Source of the DNA: Pseudomonas fulva
GTDB taxonomy: Bacteria > Pseudomonadota > Gammaproteobacteria > Pseudomonadales > Pseudomonadaceae
Reading direction: 5' to 3'
Length of the DNA: 64,000 nucleotides
Assembly (NCBI RefSeq): GCF_015680705.1
Contig: NZ_JADNYP010000001.1
Location: forward strand, 1 to 64,000
The position numbers were made by a program, and so were the translations under genes. Below the pieces are notes generated by a model, which saw nothing but the letters and a program-made list of their open reading frames with translations, did not search any database and was not told the DNA's origin. Shown piece after piece: positions 57,137-64,000 of this stretch; position 1 is the first letter of the stretch, and each line of letters opens with the position of its first letter.

Positions 57137-58046
57137 GCTGGGCCTCGGTATCGCCGTCGCCGTCGCGCCGGGCCGGCAGGCCATCGCGCAGGATCAGCGG
57201 ACGTTCGTCGTCGCTGAAGACGCTGACCGGGGGCTGCCGCGGCGCGCTGCCCTCGTTGAGCGCGAAATGCCGCAGGACACCGCCGAAGGCGCCTTCGAGG
57301 TTTTCCCGGGTATAGACCGCGTCGGTAGGCCCGTGGGCCAGCACGGTACGCTTGATCAACACCACGCGGTCGCAGAATTCGGGCACCGAGCCAAGATTGT
57401 GGGTAGACACGAGCATGACCCGCCCTTCGTCACGCAGTTCGCGCAGCAGCTGGATGATCTGGTCCTCGGTCTTGACGTCGACCCCGGTGAACGGCTCGTC
57501 GAGCAGGATGACCGGACTGTCCTGGGCCAGCGAGCGGGCCAGGAACACCCGCTTGCGTTGTCCGCCGGACAGCTCGCCGATCTGGCGCTTGCGCAGCGCG
57601 CTCATGTCGACACGCGCGAGCGCGGCGTCCACCGCGTCATGGTCGGCGCGCCGGGCGATGCGCAACGGGCCCATGTGTCCATAGCGCCCCATCATCACCA
57701 CGTCCTCGACCAGTACCGGGAAATCCCAGTCGACCTCCTCGGCCTGTGGCACGTAGGCCGTGCATTTGCGGCGCAGGGCCTGTTCGGCTGGCAAGCCGAG
57801 CACGCTGATGCTGCCGCTGGCCAGGCGCACCAGCCCCATGATCGCCTTGAACAGGGTGGACTTGCCCGAGCCATTGATGCCGACCAGTGCCGCGATGGTG
57901 CCCATGGGCAGTTCGAAGCTGGCATCGAGCAACGCGGTATGGCCGTTGCGGTAGGTGACCGTGGCGTTGCGCACGACGATGCCCGGCAGGGCCGCTTCGG
58001 CGATCGAGGGCGGTCCCGCGCGGTGCGGCTGGAGGGGTCGCTTCAT
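57129..58046 (-). CDS. Metal ABC ATPase, SitB/YfeB-like
   Basis: A 305-residue ATPase: Walker [19 protein letters not shown]-loop [32 protein letters not shown] (typical of Mn/Fe ATPases), signature [15 protein letters not shown], Walker [17 protein letters not shown] and STHNLGSV. The C-terminal 45 residues ([23 protein letters not shown]) are a low-conservation tail. Start at 58046 has GGAGGGG upstream and overlaps the binding-protein stop by ATGA; the frame to 58319 is a shadow. Confidence 0.88.
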   Translation of the reverse strand: MKRPLQPHRAGPPSIAEAALPGIVVRNATVTYRNGHTALLDASFELPMGTIAALVGINGSGKSTLFKAIMGLVRLASGSISVLGLPAEQALRRKCTAYVPQAEEVDWDFPVLVEDVVMMGRYGHMGPLRIARRADHDAVDAALARVDMSALRKRQIGELSGGQRKRVFLARSLAQDSPVILLDEPFTGVDVKTEDQIIQLLRELRDEGRVMLVSTHNLGSVPEFCDRVVLIKRTVLAHGPTDAVYTRENLEGAFGGVLRHFALNEGSAPRQPPVSVFSDDERPLILRDGLPARRDGDGDTEAQRD

Positions 58047-58966
58047 TGGCTTTGGGCCTCGCTCAGGCCGGTGGCGAGGGTCTGCGAGGTCACCCGCAGC
58101 AGATCGAGATAGGTAGGCACCGGACCGTCGCTGGCGCTCAGGGAATCGACGTACAGCACGCCACCGTAGCGCGCGCCGGTTTCGCGAGCCACTTGCCGGG
58201 CGGGCTTGTCGGACACCGTGCTCTCGCTGAACACCACCGGAATGGCGTTGGCCTTCACCGCGTCGATGACTTTGCGCACCTGGTTGGGCGTGCCCTGCTG
58301 ATCGGCATTGATCGGCCACAGATACAGCTCCTTGAGCCCGAAGTCGCGGGCCAGGTAGGAGAACGCCCCTTCGCTGCTGACCAGCCAGCGGCGCTGCTCG
58401 GGAAGCTGCCCGAGGCGTTCGCGCAGTGGCGCGATGGTCGCCTCGATGCGCGCCTTGTAGGCTTCGGCGTTACGCTGGTAGGCCTGGGCATGCTCGGGGT
58501 CGTGAAGCACCAGCGCATCGCGGATGTTGTCGACATAGCGCAGGGCGTTGCGTGGCGACATCCAGGCATGCGGGTTGGGCTTGCCGCTGTAGGGGCCGGC
58601 AGTGATGCCCAGCGGCTCGATGCCCTCGGACACCACCACGCTCGGCACCTGCTCCAGGCGCTGGAAGAACTTCTCGAACCACAGCTCAAGGTTCAGCCCA
58701 TTCCACAGGATCAGCTGGGCGCCCTGGGCGCGGCGCAGGTCGCCAGGGGTCGGCGAATAGTTGTGGATTTCCGCGCCGGGCTTGGTGATCGATTCCACCA
58801 CGGCGGCATCGCCAGCCACGTTCCTGGCCATGTCGGCGATGATGGTGAAGGTGGTGACCACCTTGAACTTTTCCGCCGCGCCCACCGGCCAGGCGAGCAG
58901 CACTACCCCGAGCATCACGCTCGCGAGCTGGCACAGCAAGGGCCAGGGCCTGGTGATATCGAACAT
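58043..58966 (-). CDS. Metal ABC binding protein, SitA/YfeA-like
   Basis: A 307-residue cluster A-I zinc/manganese/iron binding protein. Signal peptide residues 1-32; then [51 protein letters not shown] with the first metal His, [18 protein letters not shown] with the second, [15 protein letters not shown] with Glu, and [17 protein letters not shown] with Asp. This H-H-E-D set and the SEGAF motif are those of Mn/Fe-type proteins, not the His-rich zinc ones. Start MFDITRPW at 58966. It is the first gene of the four-gene operon. No clear Fur, MntR or Mur box could be read in 58967-59173. Confidence 0.88.
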   Translation of the reverse strand: MFDITRPWPLLCQLASVMLGVVLLAWPVGAAEKFKVVTTFTIIADMARNVAGDAAVVESITKPGAEIHNYSPTPGDLRRAQGAQLILWNGLNLELWFEKFFQRLEQVPSVVVSEGIEPLGITAGPYSGKPNPHAWMSPRNALRYVDNIRDALVLHDPEHAQAYQRNAEAYKARIEATIAPLRERLGQLPEQRRWLVSSEGAFSYLARDFGLKELYLWPINADQQGTPNQVRKVIDAVKANAIPVVFSESTVSDKPARQVARETGARYGGVLYVDSLSASDGPVPTYLDLLRVTSQTLATGLSEAQSQ

Positions 58967-59173
58967 CCGTCGCTCCCACGTCGAGTCAGAGAAAACGGCT
59001 AGGTTCACGGTGGTCTGCCGGCTCTGCTCGCCCGATCCGCGGGAGGACACGGGTACATGCGGCTGGCTGGACAGGCTGAGTATGAAGAGCGGCCAGCGCT
59101 ATGGCAAACGGAAAAGCCTGGCCTGGCGAGCCGCTTGCGTGCCTGCCGCGCGGCGCCGGACAGGCGGTTGGCT

Positions 59174-59596
59174 TCAGCGCCCTTGGCGGGCGCGACGCAG
59201 TTCGACCAGGCGGGCGCGCAGCTGCCGGTGCCGCTTGCCATTGAGTACCAGCAGCGCCAAGGCCGGCAGCAGCAAGCTGCTCGCCAGCAGCCCGCTGCCG
59301 AGGCCACTGCCGAACAGGCTCAGGGCCATCAGCAGGACCACCGCCAGCACCGCGAGCACCACGCCGATTGCCCAGCCTTGGCCACGGATCATCAGGAAAT
59401 GCCCAAGGCACAGCGCCAGCACCAGGCCACCGACCACGCCCAGGCTGTACGCCGGATTGTTCGGATCGGTTCGCCAGTGTGCGTCGACCCACAGGGTCGC
59501 CACCAGCGCCACCGACAGCAGGCAGGTAAAGAAGCCCAACAGAAAGGTCGGGAAGTAACGGGCCATGAACGCACGAAAGTCGGCATCCTGCGCCAT
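59174..59596 (-). CDS. Small membrane protein, possible immunity protein
   Basis: A 140-residue protein I do not recognise, with about four transmembrane helices: residues 10-37 (YFPTFLLGFFTCLLSVALVATLWVD), 50-70 (SLGVVGGLVLALCLGHFLMI), and a long hydrophobic pair over 73-120, ending in a basic tail RHRQLRARLVELRRARQGR. Its ATG shares one base with the stop of the upstream gene (TGATG), so the two are translated together. That tight coupling of a hydrophobic-patch protein with a polytopic membrane protein, downstream of tagQ, is the usual arrangement of a membrane-acting secretion effector and its immunity protein. This is inference. Confidence 0.6.
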   Translation of the reverse strand: MAQDADFRAFMARYFPTFLLGFFTCLLSVALVATLWVDAHWRTDPNNPAYSLGVVGGLVLALCLGHFLMIRGQGWAIGVVLAVLAVVLLMALSLFGSGLGSGLLASSLLLPALALLVLNGKRHRQLRARLVELRRARQGR

Positions 59597-60498
59597 CAGT
59601 CGATCTCCTCGTAGAGCCCCACGGCAATGCTCTGGACCGTCGAGCTACCGGCGAGCCCGATCGTGGCGCCCAGGGAGTCGCGCAGCAGCACCTGGGTCGA
59701 GTGGCTGATCTGGGTCGGGGTGTAGCGCTTGGTCAGGCGGCCGGCCGCCTGTTCCAGCTTCAGTTGCTTGGCGGTCAGCTTCGGATGCCTGATCGACAGC
59801 AGTTCGTCGGTCAAGGCCTTGCGCTGTTGTCGACTCAGGCTCTTGGTCAGCTCCAGCCAGCTGCGCCCGGTGGCTGCCTTGTGCACCTGCAGGTACTTGA
59901 TGGTGGTGAGCCCGGAGGCGCCGACGCCGAGCAGGGAGAGGCCGTCGAGCACCATCGAGGCATTCTGGTACCACTCGCTTTCATCCAGGGCATCGTTGGC
60001 GGCCGGGTTGGTGACCTCGCGCACCGTGCGCATGACACCGACGGCACACTGCAAGCTGCTGGCGGCCGCGGCCACGCCACCGACATAGCTGAGCACCAGG
60101 CTGGTGCCGGCGGTGAACGGCGCGGCAATGGTGCCGCTGAACACCACCCACCAGCCAATCACCGCGCCGGCGCAGGACAGACTGGTGTTCACCGCCTCCT
60201 TGACCACCCGAGATTCGCGCGGGTTGTTCTGCAGTTGCTCGGTGTACTGGGCCGGCGTCTGGTACTTCTTGATCTCGCGCAGGATCACGCGCTTGGGCCG
60301 AATGCTGCAGATGGGCTGGAATTCGCGCAGGGTGACCACGTTGAACTCGGCGTCGATGTACACCACGCCGGCACCGACGATGCGTGGATCGGCATCGATG
60401 GCAGCGAACATCTGCGGCAGGTTCAGTCGTGCCTGGATACGCTGGCGTGCCAGGCGCTGCGAGTGGTTACCCAAGGGGTTGGGCAGAAGATCTGTCAC
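59596..60498 (-). CDS. Unrecognised protein with hydrophobic hairpins, possible T6SS-linked effector
   Basis: A 300-residue protein of unknown family. Residues 1-100 are soluble (NLPQMFAAIDADPRIVGAGVVYIDAEFNVVTLREF). Residues about 104-155 form a long hydrophobic, Gly/Ala-rich hairpin, 180-202 a second hydrophobic segment, 205-270 a basic helical part (KSLSRQQRKALTDELLSIRHPKLTAKQLKLEQAAGRL), and the last 25 residues are weakly hydrophobic. No signal peptide is seen. GTG at 60498 has AGGA upstream; the frame to 60552 lacks a site. It lies 84 bases after tagQ in the same direction and is coupled to a polytopic membrane protein. A pore-forming effector is one reading; a membrane accessory of the secretion system is another. 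Confidence 0.6.
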   Translation of the reverse strand: MTDLLPNPLGNHSQRLARQRIQARLNLPQMFAAIDADPRIVGAGVVYIDAEFNVVTLREFQPICSIRPKRVILREIKKYQTPAQYTEQLQNNPRESRVVKEAVNTSLSCAGAVIGWWVVFSGTIAAPFTAGTSLVLSYVGGVAAAASSLQCAVGVMRTVREVTNPAANDALDESEWYQNASMVLDGLSLLGVGASGLTTIKYLQVHKAATGRSWLELTKSLSRQQRKALTDELLSIRHPKLTAKQLKLEQAAGRLTKRYTPTQISHSTQVLLRDSLGATIGLAGSSTVQSIAVGLYEEID

Positions 60499-60582
60499 GG
60501 CTCGATCGTCCTTGTGGCTGGGTTCGAGGCAAGCAGCGGCGCAGGCCGGCACCGCACGAGGCGATGCGGCCCGCGGGCGGCG

Positions 60583-61503
60583 TTACACGTTCGGGCACGG
60601 TACCGGCGCCCAGTCCCCCATGTCCGGGTTCTTGCACATGGCGTTGACCTGGTCCTGGCCAGCCTTGGCCACCTGCTGGGCCTGGGCCTTCTTGCCATTG
60701 GCCTTCTGCAGGGTCTTTTCGGTGGCCACCGCTTCCTGTGGCACGGACTTGTTGACCTTCTTCGCCGCCTGGACCTTCTTGCCGGCCTTGCCGGTCACGA
60801 CTTTCGGCGGCTCGGCCACGGCGACCACGTCCGGACGCTGCACGCCGACCTGCTTGAGGTCCTGCTCGTAGGCCTGGGTGTAGTTGGCGAGGTTCTCACC
60901 CACGCGGCCATTGACCGCGGCCAGCAGATTGTTGGATTCCTGCAGGCCCGAGACGATCTCGGCCAGGCGCTTGCGGCCTTGGCTGTCGTCGATGCGGTTG
61001 GCCTTGCGGTTCTGGATCAGGCTGGCGAACTCGCGCTGGTAGCAGGTCTGCGAGGCCTTGGCATAGGCGGTGGTGCGGTCCAGGTCGGCAGCGCTCTTGT
61101 CGATGTCGGCGGCATACGAGGCGATGCGCTGGCGGTCGTCGCTGATCTGCTTCTGACGCTCGGTGTAGTAGCCGGCCGCGCCGCCGACCAGGGCGCCACC
61201 AGCGGCGCCGATGGCAGCATTGCGACCGCGGTTGTCCTTGTCGACCAGGGCACCGGTCAAGGCACCGCCGACCGCGCCGAGCAACGCACCGCTGGCCACC
61301 GAGCGGGTCATGTCGCCGTCGGTCGAGCGCAGGTGCTGTACCGGCTCGTAGCAGCTGGGGTAGTACTCGACCTTGGTCGTGGCGCCGACCTTGGAAACCG
61401 GCGAGCTGGCGCAGCCGCCCAGCAGCACGGTGCTGAAACCTGCCGCCAGCAGCAGGGCCGAACGGGCATTGGAAGCGGTGAAGCGAGGTTTGCGGGTGAA
61501 CAT
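60583..61503 (-). CDS. tagQ: TagQ-like T6SS lipoprotein
   Basis: A 306-residue lipoprotein. The lipobox LLGGC ends a signal peptide near residue 33, and a glycine-zipper segment follows (ASGALLGAVGGALTGALVDKD and RNAAIGAAGGALVGGAAGYY, about 70-110). The C-terminal third is Lys/Ala-rich (VVTGKAGKKVQAAKKVNK). Size, zipper and the gene order tagS-tagR-tagQ match TagQ of P. aeruginosa HSI-I, an outer-membrane lipoprotein that holds TagR and feeds the threonine phosphorylation switch of the type VI secretion system. I place the start at 61503, with GAGAG at normal spacing. Confidence 0.8.
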   Translation of the reverse strand: MFTRKPRFTASNARSALLLAAGFSTVLLGGCASSPVSKVGATTKVEYYPSCYEPVQHLRSTDGDMTRSVASGALLGAVGGALTGALVDKDNRGRNAAIGAAGGALVGGAAGYYTERQKQISDDRQRIASYAADIDKSAADLDRTTAYAKASQTCYQREFASLIQNRKANRIDDSQGRKRLAEIVSGLQESNNLLAAVNGRVGENLANYTQAYEQDLKQVGVQRPDVVAVAEPPKVVTGKAGKKVQAAKKVNKSVPQEAVATEKTLQKANGKKAQAQQVAKAGQDQVNAMCKNPDMGDWAPVPCPNV

Positions 61504-61573
61504 GCTCATCTCTCTCGTGGGTGGATCAGGCCGGGGCGTCATGCCCGCGGGGTTGCTTCATGGCAAGCAGCTC

Positions 61574-63352
61574 TCAGCGCCGCGCGGCGGCGGAGGCCAG
61601 GAGCTCCTTGAGGATCGTCGCCGGGTCGGCCCGCCGTGACTGGCGATACTCCCCGACATGGCGAACGAACAGGGTGGCGCGGGTCACCAGGCTGTTGCCC
61701 AGGACCGGCTTGCGCTCGAGTTCCTGCCTGACCCGCTGGAACTGCGCCTGGATCACCGCATCGGTATAGCGCGCGCCGCTGGCCAGGTTGTCGATGTAGA
61801 TGGCCACCGCGCCATCGAGTGCGGCGCGGCCGTTGGCGATCGCCGCGCCGTACATGCGCGCGGCGGTCTGCTCGCCGGCCGCCTGGGCCTCGGTCTGGCT
61901 GTTGCGCAGGTTGGTCAGGCGGATGTTGTAGTTGTTGATGGTCTCGGCCACCAGGGCCGCCGACTGGATGAGGTTGCCGGCCGCTTCCTCGCGCTGACGG
62001 GCCAGCAGCGAGACGTTGCGCTTGAGCTCTTCGTTGACCAGGCCCAGTTCGGCCTGCTGGCGCGGATCGACGGTGGCGGCGATGATGCTGTCCAGGCGCT
62101 TGGTCGGGTCCTGAGCGGCGTCGATGTCGTCGGTCAGGCCGGCCAGCCGCCCTTCCTTCTGCCACTGCTCGAACAGTTCCTGGTAACGCGAACGCGGGGC
62201 GGACAAGGCGCCGATGGCCACCCGGAACCCGGTGGTTTCGTTGCGTTGCTCGGTGCCATCGCCGCCGAACAGTGGGTATTCGCGGCGCATCCCGGTGAAC
62301 AGCGTGCCCTCGCCTTCCAGGTAATTGCCGCCCTTGACCACGAAACCACCATAGGCGCCCTGGCGACGCCCGGCATGCACGAGCTGGAACGATTCCTGGA
62401 CCATCTCGGCGGCATTGCCGATCACATCGAACAGGCCGAGCGGGTTCGGCTTGCGGGTGCCGATCGGCATCAGGCGCGCCGCCTGCCCCGTGCCGCCGGC
62501 GACCTGGTTGAAGACTGCCCAGTCGGCCAGCGGTCCATCGCCGTCGGCCCCTTCGACCTTACGCGGAAACAGCCGGCCTTCCAGCTCCTGGCGGCTGACC
62601 GCCGAGCCACCGCGCGCGGCGAACTCCCATTCCACTTCGGTAGGCAGGCGCACGAAGCCAATGCCGCCCTCCTCGGCATTCTTGCCGCGCCCGCTGACCG
62701 GCAACAGCTCGCGATGGTGCTTCATCAGCCAGGCGCTGTAGACCGCCGCGAAGCGCTCGGCCTCGAAGCGCGAGAGCTTGACCTTGGGCAGGCGCGCGGC
62801 CGTGGTGGTATCGACCTGGCAGGTCGGCTCGGCTTCGCCAGCCGCCAGCGCCTGGGCCTGGGCCATGACCTGGGCGTACTGACGCGCGGTCACCTCATAC
62901 TTGCCGATGAAGTACATCATCGGTTTGAGCGGGCTGCCCGCGTCGATCTTCGGCAGGCTTGGCGCTACCGCCTCCTGCCATTGCGGCGCCAGGTCCTGCA
63001 AGCTGAACTGGCCGTTGATGAAGTCGCGCCGGTAGCCGGAGATGAACGACTGCCGGTAGCCCGGCTCGCCCTCGCTGAACGGATAGCCGAGGCTCACCTC
63101 GCGGTCGTCGAGGCTCCCCTGGGCCAGGACATAGACGCTACGAAACACCAGCTCGCCCCCGCACGGCAGCGGCAGGCCGATGTCGCCGGCCAGCGGCCTG
63201 GGGTTGTCCAGCTTGCCAGTGTCGACCGGGCCGGCCAGGGACTGGGCCGCGCTCGGGGCCTGGGACTTGTCCTGGTCCTCGGCCGGCGAACAGGCGGCCA
63301 GGCCCAGCGTGGAAAGAACCAGGGCAATGGCCCTTGAGCGAACGTCAGACAT
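61574..63352 (-). CDS. tagR: TagR-like formylglycine-generating-enzyme-fold protein
   Basis: A 592-residue exported protein with a lipobox-like signal (LSTLGLAAC, residues about 12-20). Residues about 140-330 form a SUMF1/FGE-type domain: YFIGKYEVTARQYAQVMAQ, FVRLPTEVEWEFAARGG, NPLGLFDVIGNAAEMVQES, GGFVVKGGNYLEGEGTLFTGMRREYP and TTGFRVAIG. The FGE catalytic cysteine pair is absent, as in TagR, which activates the PpkA kinase pathway rather than modifying sulfatases. The C-terminal half is helical with coiled-coil character. Start at 63352 overlaps the tagS stop by 8 bases. Confidence 0.83.
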   Translation of the reverse strand: MSDVRSRAIALVLSTLGLAACSPAEDQDKSQAPSAAQSLAGPVDTGKLDNPRPLAGDIGLPLPCGGELVFRSVYVLAQGSLDDREVSLGYPFSEGEPGYRQSFISGYRRDFINGQFSLQDLAPQWQEAVAPSLPKIDAGSPLKPMMYFIGKYEVTARQYAQVMAQAQALAAGEAEPTCQVDTTTAARLPKVKLSRFEAERFAAVYSAWLMKHHRELLPVSGRGKNAEEGGIGFVRLPTEVEWEFAARGGSAVSRQELEGRLFPRKVEGADGDGPLADWAVFNQVAGGTGQAARLMPIGTRKPNPLGLFDVIGNAAEMVQESFQLVHAGRRQGAYGGFVVKGGNYLEGEGTLFTGMRREYPLFGGDGTEQRNETTGFRVAIGALSAPRSRYQELFEQWQKEGRLAGLTDDIDAAQDPTKRLDSIIAATVDPRQQAELGLVNEELKRNVSLLARQREEAAGNLIQSAALVAETINNYNIRLTNLRNSQTEAQAAGEQTAARMYGAAIANGRAALDGAVAIYIDNLASGARYTDAVIQAQFQRVRQELERKPVLGNSLVTRATLFVRHVGEYRQSRRADPATILKELLASAAARR

Positions 63353-64000
63353 CACGGATTCCTTGACTGGCATCGATGCGCGAGACCCGCCAGCCGCCGA
63401 GCGCGGCAGCGCCGCCGCTGGCCAGCAGCACGGCCCCCAGCGCGACGAGGTAGTGCGCGGGTAGCAAGTGACTGGCGAACTCGCCGGGCACCTGCATGAA
63501 AAGTCGATTCAGGCCGTATTCGGCCGACAGGTACAACAGCGCCGCCAACGCGGCGGCCAGCAGGCCGCTGTAGAGTGCCTGGAGGATCACGAACCCGAGC
63601 AGCGCGGCAGTGCCGAAGCCAAGCAGGCGCAACACCGCCAGCTCCCGCTGCTTGCGCTCCACCGCCGCCAGCGCGCCTGCGGCGATAGCCGCCACCGCGC
63701 CGGCCAGCGCCAGGCTGGCGATGATCCAGAACACCAGGTCGAGGTTGCGACTGAGCGAGCGGACCTGGGCAATCTGCGTGGCCTGGGTGAAAACCGGTAG
63801 CTGGCGCGCGGCGAAGAACTGGCGCAGCGGCTCGACATCGTCCAGCTCGTGGGCGTAGAGGCGGAACGCCGGATAGATGCGCGAGGTGCCACCGGCCTGA
63901 GCCTGGCCCGACCAGCCCAGTGCTGTCACGGCGCGTCCGTCGCGATAGTCCTCGACCGCCTCCAGCAACGCCAGCGAGGCGAACAGGCCGTCCCGCTCGA
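63345..64000 (-). CDS. tagS: TagS-like FtsX-type ABC permease, 3' part
   Basis: The frame is open to the window edge, giving the last 217 codons of an FtsX/LolCE-like permease. Three helices are visible: LVFWIIASLALAGAVAAIAAGALAAVERKQRELAVLRLLGFG (with the typical ERKQRELAVLRLLG loop), LLGFVILQALYSGLLAAALAALLY, and ASHLLPAHYLVALGAVLLASGGAAALGGWR. It overlaps tagR by 8 bases. TagS works with the ATPase TagT, which should lie just beyond 64000. Identification as TagS rests on this context. Confidence 0.78.
   Translation of the reverse strand, partial: ERDGLFASLALLEAVEDYRDGRAVTALGWSGQAQAGGTSRIYPAFRLYAHELDDVEPLRQFFAARQLPVFTQATQIAQVRSLSRNLDLVFWIIASLALAGAVAAIAAGALAAVERKQRELAVLRLLGFGTAALLGFVILQALYSGLLAAALAALLYLSAEYGLNRLFMQVPGEFASHLLPAHYLVALGAVLLASGGAAALGGWRVSRIDASQGIRDV

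Noticed and set aside
56330..63337. Several long plus-strand frames (for example 56330-57217, 59701-61611 and 61658-63337).
   Set aside because: All are antisense shadows of the metal permeases, tagQ and tagR, with His/Gln/Gly-rich or hydrophobic low-complexity translations.

Overview
The window reads as a chromosomal accessory stretch of a Pseudomonas, most likely of the P. putida / fluorescens lineage. It is GC-rich, carries a REP-like palindrome typical of that group near the left edge, and has four OprD-family porins. It also has many LysR, LacI, IclR, AraC and LuxR regulators and a type VI secretion accessory locus (tagS-tagR-tagQ) running off the right edge. No rRNA, tRNA, CRISPR array, prophage or intact insertion sequence was seen.

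Region 1 (about 0.2-10.1 kb) is a regulated periplasmic oxidation unit. It holds a response regulator and a separated sensor kinase, an AraC regulator, a dihydroxyacetophenone-dioxygenase-like cupin, an OprD porin, an exported cupin, a membrane PQQ dehydrogenase of the glucose dehydrogenase type and a translationally coupled exported Yellow/MRJP-like propeller protein. Two near-identical TTAAC direct repeats, one before a doubly frameshifted DUF2790 gene and one before the PQQ dehydrogenase, probably bind the response regulator.

Region 2 (10.4-27.9 kb) is sugar-acid catabolism in two operons. A LacI regulator with a near-perfect operator faces a four-gene operon: aldarate MFS transporter, L-talarate/galactarate dehydratase, altronate/galactarate dehydratase family enzyme and OprD. 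The second operon runs leftwards over nine genes: RraA-family protein, SnoaL-like protein, ketoglutarate-semialdehyde-type aldehyde dehydrogenase, Dabb protein, MFS transporter, uronate-dehydrogenase-like SDR, a second enolase-superfamily dehydratase, aldose epimerase and OprD. It is divergent from an IclR regulator fused to a degenerate SMP-30 lactonase propeller, which looks like a sugar-lactone sensor.

Region 3 (28.3-42.2 kb) looks like uptake and catabolism of an amine or amino compound: class III aminotransferase, PuuP-like permease, LuxR regulator, flavin monooxygenase, RidA, DUF1028 protein, ArgE-like deacylase, LysR, PuuC-like aldehyde dehydrogenase, a PotD-like binding protein and OprD. 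A C-rich/G-rich palindrome occurs three times at the two divergent promoters and is the likely LuxR operator.

Region 4 (42.3-50.0 kb) is a LysR-controlled polar-amino-acid-type ABC importer with two ATPases, an argininosuccinate-lyase-like enzyme embedded in the operon and, facing it, a cytosine-deaminase-like amidohydrolase with an altered substrate residue. Region 5 (50.0-55.4 kb) holds a GlxA-type regulator with two SDRs and an AhpD-like protein, a bestrophin-like channel and another SDR. Region 6 (55.4-59.0 kb) is a Sit/Yfe-type manganese/iron ABC importer. Region 7 (59.2-64.0 kb) is tagS (partial), tagR and tagQ followed by two unrecognised membrane-associated proteins arranged like a toxin-immunity pair.

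All identifications are from reading the sequence and remembered family motifs; no database search was run. Start codons were moved from the longest ORF where a ribosome binding site or family alignment favoured a later one, and this is stated in the entry.
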